A stretch of DNA of 64,000 nucleotides from Druceiella hillmani (GCA_039881145.1 JAYKKI010000095.1:2149001-2213000), one strand, 5' to 3'. Numbered from the stretch's first letter, positions 1 through 10,299 are shown. Numbers and translations are program-made. The notes: generated from the letters alone by a model not told the origin.

Positions 1-940
1 ACAAAACTAATTTTTTGTCGTTTTTTTTTAAATTTGTTGTTTACTGGTTAGCGAAGCGCGCCTTTTTATTTAATTTGAAATGATAATAATTACCATTTCA
101 ATAAATATAAGTCAATAAAGGAAAAGTTTATGAATAATTAAGAAATTAAACATTTACTTTAAGTACCTATTTATACAATTTTGATCTAGCGATCGTGATG
201 ATAAGTCACCATTTTAATTGTTCTAATTCTAGCTTTTATTTTTGGATTTAACTGACGGATGCATATTTAAATTGAATATATTGGAATTTTAGGGTATTTC
301 TATACATGTTTCGGATGCCATGTTGATGGAAGAAATATAGTTTTTTTCTAGTTTCAGTAGAGGATTTAGTATATCGCAAATATTTTAAAAGAAAGTATTT
401 TATTCCGGACTAAAGACCATTCGTAGGTTTTGCAAATATAACTTAATTTACGTAGATAAAGATATAATATATTATCGACATAAAAAAAAAATCTGTGGAA
501 TATTTAAAACATTATAAATGAATAAAAACCGAGAATTTCTAACTTTATTTTTGGACACTGAAATTATAGCAAATAAAACAAATGTTTAACCAGTTGTCAC
601 ACTTCTGGATAATGGAATATTAAATACTGATATCGAAAATGTGTAATACTATTCTCCATCAATGAATTTTTAATTGCGCAAACCATAAGAGGACGTTTAT
701 TTTATTTTTGTGATTCTATACTTCCGAGTAAAAAAGGTAACATTTGTAAGATCACTTTGTAGCCATACCATCTTTTTGTTTGTCTATTCGTCTTTTTATC
801 TATATTCTAGGAACGACTAGAGGTTTTAGATCGAAATTAAAATATATAGGTACCCCGTAATTCGATAAAAAAGTTCAAACTTTTATACAATACAAAAAAG
901 ATTGAATATATATGTATCGTTAAATTTGTAAAAATTTCAA
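1..940. other. AT-rich stretch, nothing recognised
   Basis: I see no open frame of note, no tandem array and no known repeat here. The sequence is AT-rich with scattered homopolymer runs, typical of the non-repetitive background of the window. Confidence 0.5.
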
Positions 941-943
941 TTT

Positions 944-990
944 AATTTTTTACAACTAAATGAAACTACGTAGTGTAGTATTATTTCTAC
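944..990 (+). mobile_element. Fragment of the head of the hammerhead element family
   Basis: About 47 bp match the outer arm of the HHR family (a T-rich leader followed by TGAAACTACGT and GTAGTATTATTTCTAC). The fragment stops abruptly at the microsatellite beginning at 991. The same arm is repeated about 120 bp downstream inside the larger element at 1065-1421, so this is probably a remnant of a tandem or nested copy. Confidence 0.6.

Positions 991-1065
<75 letters not shown>
991..1065. repeat. (TA)n(CA)n(TA)n compound microsatellite
   Basis: Alternating TA, then CA with a single G interruption, then TA. It abuts the left arm of the hammerhead element; another (TA)n abuts the right arm at 1421. 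Confidence 0.95.
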
Positions 1066-1165
1066 GGTATTTGAAAGACCGTGTCTTATTATTGTTAATT
1101 TAATTTTTTACGACGAAATGAAACTACGTGATGTAGTATTATTACTACTTTATTAAAATTCTTTA

Positions 1166-1206
1166 CCACGACATAGGTTTCGTTGTATTATAACATCGTC
1201 AGGCGG
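1166..1206 (-). ncRNA. Hammerhead-like ribozyme motif, degenerate, minus strand
   Basis: On the minus strand the order is CCGC, CTGACGA (a permitted CUGANGA core), a stem-II region, GAAA, a short stem III, TC, then GTGG. Stem II carries an A-C mismatch, stem III has lost its third pair and stem I has a weak pair. Probably inactive, but the architecture is that of a type-I hammerhead. Confidence 0.55.
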
Positions 1207-1278
1207 GCAATTTTGTAAAAATTCTTTCTTTGCAATTTTATACAATTTGGGCAATTTGTAAATATCTTTACAAATAGC

Positions 1279-1319
1279 CCACCTGAAGATATTGTAATAC
1301 AACGAAACCTAGGTCGTGG
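1279..1319 (+). ncRNA. Hammerhead-like ribozyme motif, one stem-II mismatch
   Basis: Order: CCAC (1279-1282), CTGAAGA (1283-1289), an extra T, a stem-II hairpin with a TAATA-type loop, GAAA (1304-1307), CC-TA-GG stem III, TC (1314-1315), GTGG. CCAC pairs with GTGG as stem I. The base pair closing stem II is lost (A opposite C). Confidence 0.6.
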
Positions 1320-1417
1320 TAAAGAATTTTAATAAAGTAGAAATAATACTACATCACGTAGTTTCATTTAGGTATGAAAAATTAAATTAACAATAACAAG
1401 ACACGGCCCTTCAAATA

Positions 1418-1419
<2 letters not shown>

Positions 1420-1476
<57 letters not shown>
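1420..1476. repeat. (TA)n microsatellite
   Basis: Uninterrupted TA dinucleotides directly following the right arm of the hammerhead foldback. Confidence 0.95.
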
Positions 1477-1479
<3 letters not shown>

Positions 1480-1494
1480 GAAGCGGTACATCTT

Positions 1495-1575
1495 TCTGTA
1501 CGTTAATGCTCCCATTCATTCAACGTGGTGAAATTTAAATACGAACGTGACTTTAATTAGAACTGTTCGCGACAT
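1495..1575 (+). repeat. Member of a diverged three-copy interspersed repeat
   Basis: The stretch around CATTCATTCAACG and AAATACGAACGTGAC is recognisably shared with about 33855-33915 and, more weakly, with 15290-15335. The common core reads CATTCA..CAACG....A.TTTGAATACG.ACGTGAC. No coding potential is seen; the parent element is unknown. Confidence 0.45.
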
Positions 1576-1920
1576 GAATAGTATAGATAACCTCTGCCCA
1601 CACAATAAAGGAACAAAGAATGTCGACAATAGATTGTGTGCAGGCCATCCAGAAAGAAGGTTAAAACATGTTTTTCCTAATTACACGCGAAGTCGTAAGG
1701 TAGTTTTATAAATAATTTTGTTCAGTAACGCAATACAATACACTATGGATCTATTATCCTAATTAATACAGTTTTAATAGCGGAATGTTATTACACTGAT
1801 TTATACTCTTAAAATAAGAAAGGGACTATTAAAGATAGTTATTTTTAACATATTATACTCTGAGACGTATTAAGATGAGAAATTAGATCCATCCAGTACA
1901 TCCGTTTACTATTTACTACA

Positions 1921-2094
1921 ATGTTTGCCCAAAAGCATTCGTTACGCGATCGGGTAGTTTTATTTTCTTACGGCAGCCGTTGTAAGTGGTTGTGCGACAA
2001 CAAAGAAATTTTTCGAGAAAATTTAGTTCGTAGAAGCGAAAATGATTTCACACTCATTGTGGAAGAGCAAAAAATACCAGTTGAGCAGTCGTAA
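1921..2094 (+). CDS. Short open frame of 57 codons, hypothetical
   Basis: An ATG-started frame ends at TAA at 2092-2094. Its base composition is less AT-biased than its surroundings and it encodes a mixed, charged peptide (MFAQKHSLRDRVV at the N-terminus, an LVRRSENDF segment in the middle). I do not recognise the family. There is no signal peptide or membrane segment. A short frame of this kind can arise by chance or be a transposon scrap or an exon; without a homologue this remains weak. Confidence 0.2.
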   Translation: MFAQKHSLRDRVVLFSYGSRCKWLCDNKEIFRENLVRRSENDFTLIVEEQKIPVEQS

Positions 2095-4085
2095 CACTAA
2101 TAAGATATAAAATTTAACATTTTCCGCGTAAGTTCAACTTATTAAATAAATACGTACGGACGTAAATAAAGTACATAAAATATTATTTTTTAAATTTGAA
2201 ATATTTTATATATCACTTGAAAGATCCTGCCATGAGGAATATAAAGGATTTTTTCATTTTAAATTATACATTTTAAAAATATGCGAAAATCCCTTATTTT
2301 CGAAACTACTAAACCAAATATCATAAAAAACCGGGTTGGTAAAATATGAATAGAAGATTACACAATTATAGCAATTATCTTAAGGTTTTTGATATATGCA
2401 GCATGTTTTTATGCTTAAGTTAGACACACTAGGAAACAAATTTCCGTTGCAAAAAATGTACATTTATAAATAGTTTAATAGAAATACCATGTACTCTTAA
2501 GACGTACAGAATCGTCGCAGTGCGAGTTCTACTCGTACTTGACATGTTTTCTTATAATTTTTACTTTATCCCTTCTGGAAATAGCGGTTGAAATTATTTT
2601 TTGTGGACATTGTCAACAATATGTCCGAAACTATGTCACATAAAGACCTGAAAAATAGTCTTTGAATCCTTATAAGTTACGCTTAATTTATAGAACACAC
2701 AAAACACGAAATTAGAACAAATGGCGTCCTTAATTGTTCGCCTTTAAAGTTTCTATATGAATATCTACGATAACAATATTTGTAAGTTAATATGTTTTAA
2801 AATCATGCTAAATTTTAAACTTCTAAGCCAAACCAATTCCGAGAAAAATGGCTGTGACAGAGAGACGGAGGGTCGATCGAACTTTAAAAGATTTAATTTT
2901 TTCCTTTCGAAACAAGGAACCCTAAAAAGAAGTTTCACTAGAAAGTAACCGTTTATGCCAGTTCAAGTATTGATAGCTTGACTATAATTATTTACAATTA
3001 ATCGCGTACAATATAAGTATTATTGCAAATAATAACTTTAAACCTGGTATACCAGTTACATAAAAAAACTAGTTCACGTTCCTTTCAAAGTCTATGTAAA
3101 TATTTGTCAAAAGAAATAAACAATGACTTCTGGACATTCATCCAGAAATATCGACTCTTGAAAAAGAAATTAGTTGTTCATTTACGTAACAGAACTAAAC
3201 CATCAAAAGAAAAAATATTTTTTATACTTTGTAATTTCTCCCCAAAAGTAGCGCAATATTCCTGTTTATAGAAATAAATGTTCATTAATAACCAGCAATA
3301 GTCATAACTAATAGATACTAGTATCTAGTAATTGAAAGATAGAAATTATAATAAAAATAATGCCCTAATTAAATAAAAGATTCTAAAACAAATGAAAATA
3401 TATTAATTTGAAGCAATTTTAAAATACAATATTTTAATGGCAATACATAGCATGAACGTGTTGAACACATTCAACATAGAATACTCATAGCTTATTTTAT
3501 GTAATTTCATTTACCCAAAAATGCATTGCGGTCCAGTGATGGAATCATAAAACATTGTACACCACTACCAGAAGTGTAATTAAATTAATTATGAAAGCAA
3601 AACCATTCATATCGAGAACGGAACAAAACACAACAAAATTAGCTGCATGTCCCGGAGAGGCCGCTCAGTAAATTAAATAATAACGGAAAATACAAATAGG
3701 CCTAAACTAAATTGCGAACAGTTTTACAACCATTAAAATGAAATGTCCTCAAAATTCATTGCTGATTGCGGGCAATTGGGATAATCATTATCACTATCTA
3801 TTACTTCTCCTCTATTTGCGTATTTAGCTGCGTTCTAATTACAATCCCTTGCGAGAGCACAATTGTTTTAACACTAATGACGTATTAATGGCATCCCAAA
3901 CGTTCGCTCTGATTTATCTAATCGTTTGCACATATACAGGAGGAAACTCATCATATTAATCCATATATCCTTTCCCTTCCCTTCAATTGATGGAAAAGTC
4001 TATTTAACTCATTGGAAGACAACTCGGTACAACGGCTCGGCTTTCTAAGGAATTTTCTGGTTTTGTGTGTACATATATGTACGTA
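2095..4085. other. AT-rich stretch without identified genes
   Basis: Contains only short frames with low-complexity, lysine- and phenylalanine-rich translations that I regard as chance. One imperfect palindromic motif (GTGCGAGT..ACTCGTAC at 2520-2538) is shared with 15800-15818 and belongs to an unidentified interspersed repeat. Nothing else is supportable. Confidence 0.5.
2520..2545. repeat. GTGCGAGT...ACTCG(T)AC imperfect palindrome, repeat relic
   Basis: The block GTGCGAGTTCTACTCGTAC followed by TTGACA matches 15800-15823 nearly base for base. A weaker relative with CACGTGCTCTAACTCGCACGTG lies near 47250. I infer a shared transposon end, family unknown. Confidence 0.45.
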
Positions 4086-4090
4086 AGTTT

Positions 4091-4091
4091 T

Positions 4092-4149
<58 letters not shown>

Positions 4150-4178
4150 ATATATATATATGTGTGTGTGTGTGTGTA
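4091..4178. repeat. (TA)n(TG)n microsatellite
   Basis: TA dinucleotides with few interruptions, passing into TG dinucleotides. Open frames crossing it (IYIY- or VCVC-rich) are artefacts of the repeat. Confidence 0.95.
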
Positions 4179-4599
4179 CATTCAGTTGATATAGTCTATG
4201 CGTTTTGCGTTTGCATTAATTACTTTAATAACGGGCGATCCCCAAAAATTTAACGGTACAAGTTGCACAGGTTTTTACCGTATAGGTCATGGGAACCTGA
4301 AAGGTTCCTACAAGGCGACCACGTCTTCGTAGATAGCTATTTAGATTTTTCATCTATCTATATTTTCATTTATATTGTTATATTATTTTCTTAATTTTTA
4401 TATGTTTATTCTTTGTTTTTCATTCACAAAGCATATTGTTTTATATAAAAGTTTGTTAATTATTTTACGTAAAACCTTATCTAAAATTGATTATTAATTT
4501 AAGGAGAGAGAACAATATTAAATAACTATATGAACAGCCATGGTTAATAATTGGTGGTAACTAAACTCATCTAGACTATAAATTAGTCTCAGTCCCTTT

Positions 4600-5340
4600 A
4601 ATAACAACAAAAATTGTAAAAACCGATAATGAAAATGCTTCTGAATTAACGTTCCTCCTAAAATAAAAGATATCTCGATCTGAAAAACCACATACAATTT
4701 CAGAGATCATAATTAACCCCTCCAGATTAGAAACAGTTGGCTGCATAATTGGAGAAGACGTGCTAAAGTTAGGTGCAGCAGAGCAAAGTTCAAATAACAC
4801 TGCAATGTTCAATATCATGTTATGTTCAATATCTGATCGGATTCACAAAATATCCGAAGATGAACTCATACACGGATTGAATGCCTTTGATATGTGTGCA
4901 ATGCTACTTAATGAAAATACAGATGTAGCTCGTCTATCTATATTACTTGTGTTCGTTAGATATACCTTCGGTACATAGAACGAAGAAAATTTACTCCTCT
5001 ATATATCTTTGGAAATCCATACAACTGAGGAATGAGTATTTATAATTCATAAATTGTCACATGAATAAACACAAAATTTGTTGGCGAAAATGTATTGGCG
5101 TATGTAGCGGCGGAGCCGCAGCAAAGATTGGGAAAATATAAAGTAACGTATAGAAAATTAAAACATTTCGCGGGATGTAAGAGCAGTCATTTGCAATTTT
5201 ACATCGTTGTACCCTTCTAGTAAAAAAATGCTGGACAACTTTGATGTAGTCAAAAAGGCTGTTTTAAGTTTTGTCAAAAGGTATCTCTGTGAAACAGGAA
5301 AAATAGAAACTCTAAAAAAAGGTTCATTACTTTCCTACCA
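4600..5340 (+). pseudogene. hAT-superfamily transposase relic (ZBED5-like)
   Basis: Reading the plus strand with several in-frame stops and frameshifts gives the ordered landmarks of the ZBED5/FAM200-type hAT transposases. KPHTI lies near 4685. Then come TAMFNIMLCSISDRI (around 4800) and NENTDVARLSILLVFVRY (around 4910; the family usually has DESTDV there). A CIGVCSGGAAA block sits near 5090 (family CVGVCTDGA) and ILHRCTLLVKKM around 5205. Stops interrupt after the VRY block, at 4978, and later; a frameshift separates the last two blocks. The middle of a roughly 600-residue protein is represented; the BED finger and the C-terminal dimerisation region are not seen. A (TA)n array follows at 5345. 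It is inactive and old. The family call rests on motif order recognised by eye. Confidence 0.75.
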
Positions 5341-5342
5341 AC

Positions 5343-5344
<2 letters not shown>

Positions 5345-5411
<67 letters not shown>
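5345..5411. repeat. (TA)n microsatellite
   Basis: TA dinucleotides with a single G interruption, immediately downstream of the hAT relic. Confidence 0.95.
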
Positions 5412-5479
5412 CAAATATAAATAAAATCTATTTTAGTGTTTCGCGTTTAGTGCCTGATAAGTCACCATACGATTAAAGA

Positions 5480-6330
5480 AAATATCTTTGGACTATTACT
5501 TTAAGACGTGAGAAACAATGGATAAGTCTTATGTCACACTAAAATTAATTACGGCGGCGAGCTGTAAGTAATTATTCACTATTAAATGAAGAAATAATAC
5601 AAACCTAAGATTCTACTATCCATGAGTCCCTTTCATATAGAAAGTAACCTCTACTAAAATAAAAATAATGAAATGTTAAAATTCTATTATTCCTTTTTAT
5701 TTTCAAATTTGTATATTTCTAGCCAATCATCTCTACTTTTTAACTGATGTAATTCCCGTGGTGAATTGAAATGAATGAAGAAAGGAAATCAATAAATGTT
5801 TAATCTTTTATCTATAACACTTGATTAAAGATATATATTTTTTAATTTGTTACCCTAGGAGCACCTATTAGCATTTGCTAATCATGGCATAGAGTTACTG
5901 GAAAATTGTTAAAGATAGATTGGCAATACATAGGAATCGTTGCAAGTATGAATCGTTGCAAATATGTAATGATTTACTTCCACATGTCTATATATAAGCG
6001 AATTTTAATTGAATTATATAGTACAATTTTTATTTCCTTCATAATTTTGACTTAATGAAAAAACAAATTTTACGTGTTTGTTTCTTTTATATAATATGGA
6101 ATAGAAAGGGCATATGCATTTCACATGAAACTTTCACCACAATGCAATTAAAATCCAAATGGACATATATTATAGTATCCATTCAAAACGTGTACGTAAT
6201 CAACAATAGCCATTAGTGTGAAAGAAGTCGGAGTGTGTAAGCTACATTTTTTAATTAAACTTTTATGTTATTACTGGTATATTAAAATAACTAATGCAGG
6301 TATTGTAGACAACATAAAAATCTTCAAAAA
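5480..6330. other. AT-rich stretch, nothing recognised
   Basis: No repeat or coding signal I can support. The frame at 6218-6574 is largely generated by the direct repeat that follows. Confidence 0.45.
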
Positions 6331-6332
6331 AA

Positions 6333-6480
6333 GTTTAATGGCGTGTGTTGACATTTTTCCAAAATTATCTTTTGTGACCGGCTTCCCATTGCGAAGTCCG
6401 ACTGTAAAAGAGTTTAATGGCGTGTGTTATATTGTTCCAATATGTTCTTTTGTTCCTATTGCGATGTCCGATCGTCGAAA
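6333..6480. repeat. Two-copy direct repeat, about 78 bp
   Basis: TTTAATGGCGTGTGTT recurs at 6333 and 6411, and the downstream parts (..CCATTGCGAAGTCCGACTGT and ..CTATTGCGATGTCCGATCGT) also match. It is a diverged tandem duplication of unknown origin. Confidence 0.7.
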
Positions 6481-6639
6481 TATTTTTGAACTAAATAAAC
6501 TAAACCGGTATAGTTATATTTGGGGAATGTTCCAAAGAATAAATTATTTATTACAAGTATTTTATGTTACATGACTGGATCGTAGAGTTCGTACAGATAA
6601 AAGAGTCAATAAATTAATAGTAAAAAAAATTATTTCAAA

Positions 6640-7470
6640 AAGCGATTGGCACAAAATATTTTCCGGTCTCTTTTTGCCCAGGCAACGCTGAAATGGTCAG
6701 GTTATATCCGAATAAGGTAAAATATTTAATTTAATATCTTATTACGATAAGTAGTGAATAGCTGAATAAAGTATACTGCAAAGTACATTGGAAGACTATT
6801 TTGTGGGCCTCCGACACTGACTTCTCTTAAAGACCTCAACGCGATAAATGTTGATAATTGTATTTTTCATTTCAGATCAGTTGAATACAAAATTAAATTG
6901 TGCGTAGTATGCGAGATGACTTAAAATTAAGCGGCACTCAATTACACTCGGACTGAACTTCATAAAACTAAGGAGACAGGAACTTTGCAAAGTGGTGCTC
7001 TCCTCATTTCAGATTGAATACTGAGAGGCGACGCAGATACTCCTAATATATTTTGTTTAACATTATCGTTAATTATACCACCTTTTAATTACACAATTTC
7101 AAAGTTGAAAGTAAATTAATAATTATAAGTAATAGTAACTTCGAAAACGTTAAGTAATATTATACCAGTCACAGTTGCCCTCCCCTATTTGGATTCAACC
7201 TCAATATTAAATACTCGACAGCGATTTGCCTTTCAAATTGGTGCTTCGAAATCTTCGAATTTCAAATCTAAATTACGCTTTAAAAAACAAAATTCAAAGG
7301 CGGTTCGGGCGATATTTCGATAAAGTTTTGGCAGTTGCAGAGATGGTTTGAAATTCTCCAGGAATATCCAAGTCGCCAATCAGTATTCAGTTCGAAACGT
7401 GAGGAGCACCACTTTGAAAAGTTCCTGTAAACTTTACTGAAAGGCATTTCGTTATTAATAACCTTGTTCA
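6640..7470. repeat. 'CS' interspersed repeat, two halves in inverted order
   Basis: The left part (6640-7025) is the reverse complement of the right half of the CS repeat, as seen at 48480-48800. The right part (7060-7470) is a forward copy of the left half, as seen at 48180-48480 and 43440-43740. Landmarks on the forward side are TTAAATACTCGAC, CCTTTCAAATTGGTGCTTC, CAAAATTCAAAGGCGGT and AAAGTTTTGGC. The intact order elsewhere is left half then right half, about 0.8 kb in total. The 63-codon minus-strand frame at 7280-7471 is not conserved in the other copies. Family and function are unknown. Confidence 0.75.
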
Positions 7471-7479
7471 TATAACTTG

Positions 7480-7820
7480 GCTGTAGTAGGTTTTGTTCTG
7501 TTTCACTTTCTAAATTAACCCGACATATCGTTAAGATCCTACCTCTCTCATATGTCGCTTTTATGGTGGACTTTAATCTTTGTTTTTTTCTAGTTATTAA
7601 GACTTTATTCTATTTTACTCTGCCACATTTTCCTTCCCTCCTAAATTATTAATAAGTATATCTTTACTCAACAATTTACAAGTTAATAGTTATATTCCAA
7701 TAGTTTTTCACTATTTGTAGTAATTGTCATGTGTAATCGTCAATCTGATTAGCCATTTATTGTAATCCCTGTGTGTAATTATTCATTATTCATCTGTTTA
7801 ACAACTTATTAGAATTGCCG
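7480..7820. other. AT-rich spacer, nothing recognised
   Basis: No coding or repeat signal seen. Confidence 0.45.
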
Positions 7821-7821
7821 T

Positions 7822-7875
<54 letters not shown>

Positions 7876-7876
7876 T
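7821..7876. repeat. (TA)n microsatellite
   Basis: TA dinucleotide array bounded by GTATACATA and CATATTTATG. Confidence 0.95.
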
Positions 7877-8512
7877 TATGCGTCTAGCATTTAATGGTTT
7901 ATTGGTATACCAAGAATTCTTCTATTATTATTCTAAAAGAAATAGGAAATAATCTATGACATGTCTTGCTTTGGATCTTTATTACTAAGAAATAATTTAT
8001 TTTTAACAAAAACGAGTCTTTCAGAAATCACTTATATACGTCATAAATTGGTTTACGTCTTAATTAGGGCTTCAATCACGTTCTGGTCTTACAAGAGTTC
8101 ACAACAAACTCAGCCAGGTGATTTTTTTGTGATCGCTGTTTCACAAATTTACTTCACACTAAGTAGACTAGAGCAATTTATTTCCAAGTTATTTTATCAT
8201 TCAGATAATCCTTTATATTGTAATAAGATTTTGCAATGAGTTTACTTTTTATGTAAGTATTGAATTTATTGATAAATACCTAAATTTGACTGCTCGTACT
8301 GAAAAAATATGTACTACACTATTTCGGCAAGTTACATTAAAAATTGGCAAATTTAGTCCAGATTCCAAAACTATAAAACTTGCTGGTATTTTTCTTTAAA
8401 TTAGGGTAATTATTTTTTCCAAAAAATCCTGATTTCAAGTAATTCTCGTGCTTAGTGATAATGCTACAGATGCTTACTAGATTTTCTCTGAGTTCTTAAT
8501 TTTAAGGTAGAA

Positions 8513-8803
8513 ATGTGAGTAAAACGGATAGTGACCGTATTTTACCAAGTATGAGTGAGGCGGATAGTGACTCTACTTTTGTCAAATGTGAGTAAGATGG
8601 ATAGTGACGCCATTCTACCAAGTGTCAGTGAGATGAATAATGACGCCACTTTTATCAAATGTGAATGAGACGGATAGTGACGCCATTCTACCAAGTGTCA
8701 GTGAGATGAATAGTGACGCCACTTTTACGAAGTGTGAGTGAGTCGGATAGAGACGCAATTTTGCCAAATGTGAGGGAAACGGACAGCGACGTCATCCTAA
8801 CCA
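8513..8803. repeat. Minisatellite, about 36-bp unit in 73-bp dimers
   Basis: Roughly eight copies of a unit containing GGATAGTGACGCCA..CTACCAAGTGT. Alternate units differ systematically (ATTCTACCAAGTGTCAGTGAG against ACTTTTA.(C/G)AA.TGTGA), so the array is partly organised as a 73-bp dimer. Edge units are more diverged. It directly precedes a hammerhead element fragment at 8849. Confidence 0.85.
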
Positions 8804-8848
8804 AGCAGTTGCCCATGCTGCAGAACTAAGTCAAAATTTGTAATGATT

Positions 8849-9003
8849 GCAAATTGCCCACCTGAAGATGTTATCTTACAACGAAACCTAAGTCGTGGTA
8901 AAGAATTTAAGTAGAAATAATACTACATTACGTTGTTTCATTTAGATGTGAATGAAAATTAAGTGATAATAAATTACTACAAAATTAACGCCAAATATAT
9001 TAA
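8849..9003 (+). mobile_element. 5'-truncated hammerhead element
   Basis: Contains the right-hand half only: GCCCACCTGAAGAT, the hammerhead, TAAAGAATTTAAGTAGAAATAATAC, ACGTTGTTTCATTTA and the family tail ending AACGCCAAATATATT. The left arm is absent, and I cannot find a convincing target-site duplication. Confidence 0.75.
8858..8898 (+). ncRNA. Hammerhead-like ribozyme motif, degenerate
   Basis: CCAC, CTGAAGA (8862-8868), stem II with one internal mismatch, GAAA (8883-8886), stem III weakened to two pairs, TC, GTGG. The core nucleotides are all present; the helices are damaged. Confidence 0.55.
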
Positions 9004-9262
9004 ATATCTAACATATTCCTTAAACTCCTCACTAATATTATACTATCTTTCCGCATAGAGGTCAAATAATTTTTGTCTATTTTTATGTAAATCAGCTGTG
9101 GCCCAGTCATTAAAAAGAAATGAATAGTTTTATTAAATAACTAGGGTAAATTTACAACTATACAATTTATTGAATGATTGAAAAAAAGGTTATGCGTTTC
9201 ATTTGGAGTGATCTTAAAAAGGTAATTCATAAGATAAGCTATTTTGCATTCTCTCCAAACGA

Positions 9263-9596
9263 CTAGAGGAACGTAATAATCTTTCTTGAAATGTGTTCCT
9301 TTTCATTTTCTAATTTCATTAATTGGTTACTATAATTTGAACCTAACTTAATAATTATGGTCTTATTGATTGGATTTATATTTGTAAAAATATCATCTAA
9401 ACAAGCTGCACTTCTAGCAATAATTCTAGTGGGCTCCATAAACATGTTTAGTAAATTATATTATTTGAATAAATTTAATAGTTTGACACTCGAACAGTTA
9501 ATTTCTATTACATTTATATTGCGGTCTCTACCCACCAATATTTTTTTTATTTAATTTTGATAATATGAATAGGACTTCATCCATCATTTTTCAAAA
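9263..9596 (-). pseudogene. Non-LTR retrotransposon endonuclease fragment
   Basis: On the minus strand, MMDEVLFILSKLNKK is followed after a frameshift by ILVGRDRNINV, LLNLFK.YNLLNMFMEPTRI and ACLDDIFTN. This is the order of the C-terminal part of the apurinic-like endonuclease domain of Jockey/CR1-type LINEs: the (V/L)GD.N.(D/N) strand, the LL..F.L.N...EPTRI turn and the D.I(F/Y)TN strand. The catalytic-strand Asp position is altered (LVGRDRN where LVGDFN is usual). At least one frameshift and one stop are present. No RT domain lies next to it. Confidence 0.7.
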
Positions 9597-9619
9597 TGTT
9601 CAAAAGAAGACAGCGGAGG

Positions 9620-10018
9620 TCTGTAAACAAATACGACAAAGAATTGCTCAAATTCTACTGCATAATGTTACACCTTCAATGGACAGGTTCACAGTATCTT
9701 TTCGTTCAACACCAGATTGCATTACTTCTGGTCAAAAAATTATAAAAACAAAAAAATTAAAAGAAATAAATAAAGATATGAATACACAAAACCAAAGATA
9801 TGTAGAATTAGTGTATTACCTTGTCCTTACTTTCAAATACCCTTGCTTTTGTATAAATATATTACCGATAATAACTTCCATTTAATTTTATTACATACAC
9901 CGTAAAGTTTGCATTGTATAACCTCACATAATAACAACAATTGAATTTATTACCCTCACTAAAATACTGGTATATTGTATAACTCTCGGTAATATAATAA
10001 AACCTACACTGCGCCCCT
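9620..10018. other. AT-rich stretch with an unsupported 106-codon frame
   Basis: A plus-strand ATG frame (9565-9885, MNRTSSIIFQNVQ at its start) overlaps the minus-strand LINE relic. I could not recognise a domain and regard it as probably the antisense of more LINE sequence. Confidence 0.35.
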
Positions 10019-10020
10019 GC

Positions 10021-10228
10021 AATAAACTCACTAACATAAACAATGGAAAAATCCGCACAAACCAGGCTTCCGCTATTGGGTTTGAAACATATAAATACTG
10101 TTGGTTGTTCCTAAGAGTTAATTTTTGTTAATATCCCACCTGAAGATGTTGTAATACAACGAAACCTAGGTCGTGGTAAAGAAATTAAAGAAAGTAGAAA
10201 TAATACTACATCACGTAGTTTCATTTAA
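10021..10228 (+). mobile_element. 5'-truncated hammerhead element with the best-preserved ribozyme
   Basis: Starts within the internal spacer of the family (AATAAACTCACTAACATAA, also at 50439-50459) and runs through the ACC(C/A)GGCTTCCGC segment, the AAATACTGTTGG segment, the plus-strand hammerhead and the arm to CATTTAATTGTGA. The usual tail is missing. Colinear with 50438-50654. Confidence 0.8.
10136..10176 (+). ncRNA. Type-I hammerhead ribozyme, consensus copy
   Basis: CCAC (10136-10139), CTGAAGA (10140-10146), T, then the stem-II hairpin GTTGTAATACAAC (10148-10160), GAAA (10161-10164), stem III CC-TA-GG (10165-10170), TC (10171-10172) and GTGG (10173-10176). CCAC pairs with GTGG to form stem I, stem II has five or six Watson-Crick pairs and stem III closes with a two-base loop, as in Penelope-like-element hammerheads. 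Predicted cleavage is after C10172. The one departure from a textbook hammerhead is the extra T between CTGAAGA and stem II, present in the whole family. Confidence 0.75.
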
Positions 10229-10299
10229 TTGTGACTTATACTAATATCCAGGGGTAAAAATTAATTTTTTATTTCACCTTTTAACGACTTTTATTATAA

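Larger units (their letters stand above)
1065..1421. mobile_element. Long inverted-repeat hammerhead element, flanked by (TA)n on both sides
   Basis: The two arms (about 1065-1215 and 1265-1421) are inverted copies: the outer ends TGGTATTTGAAAGACC and its complement, then a T-rich leader, then TGAAACTACGTGATGTAG. Each arm contains a hammerhead-like motif, one per strand (1166-1206 minus, 1279-1319 plus). The symmetry is longer than in other copies because the right arm also has the leader and outer end instead of the usual tail. This looks like two heads joined, a foldback. I cannot see a target-site duplication because both flanks are TA repeats. Confidence 0.75.

Noticed and set aside
1065..1421. 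Classification of the hammerhead family as an ordinary MITE
   Set aside because: Other copies have asymmetric ends and 9-15 bp variable target duplications, which do not fit a fixed-TSD DNA transposon.
9565..9885. 106-codon frame as a gene
   Set aside because: It overlaps the antisense of a LINE endonuclease relic and has no domain.
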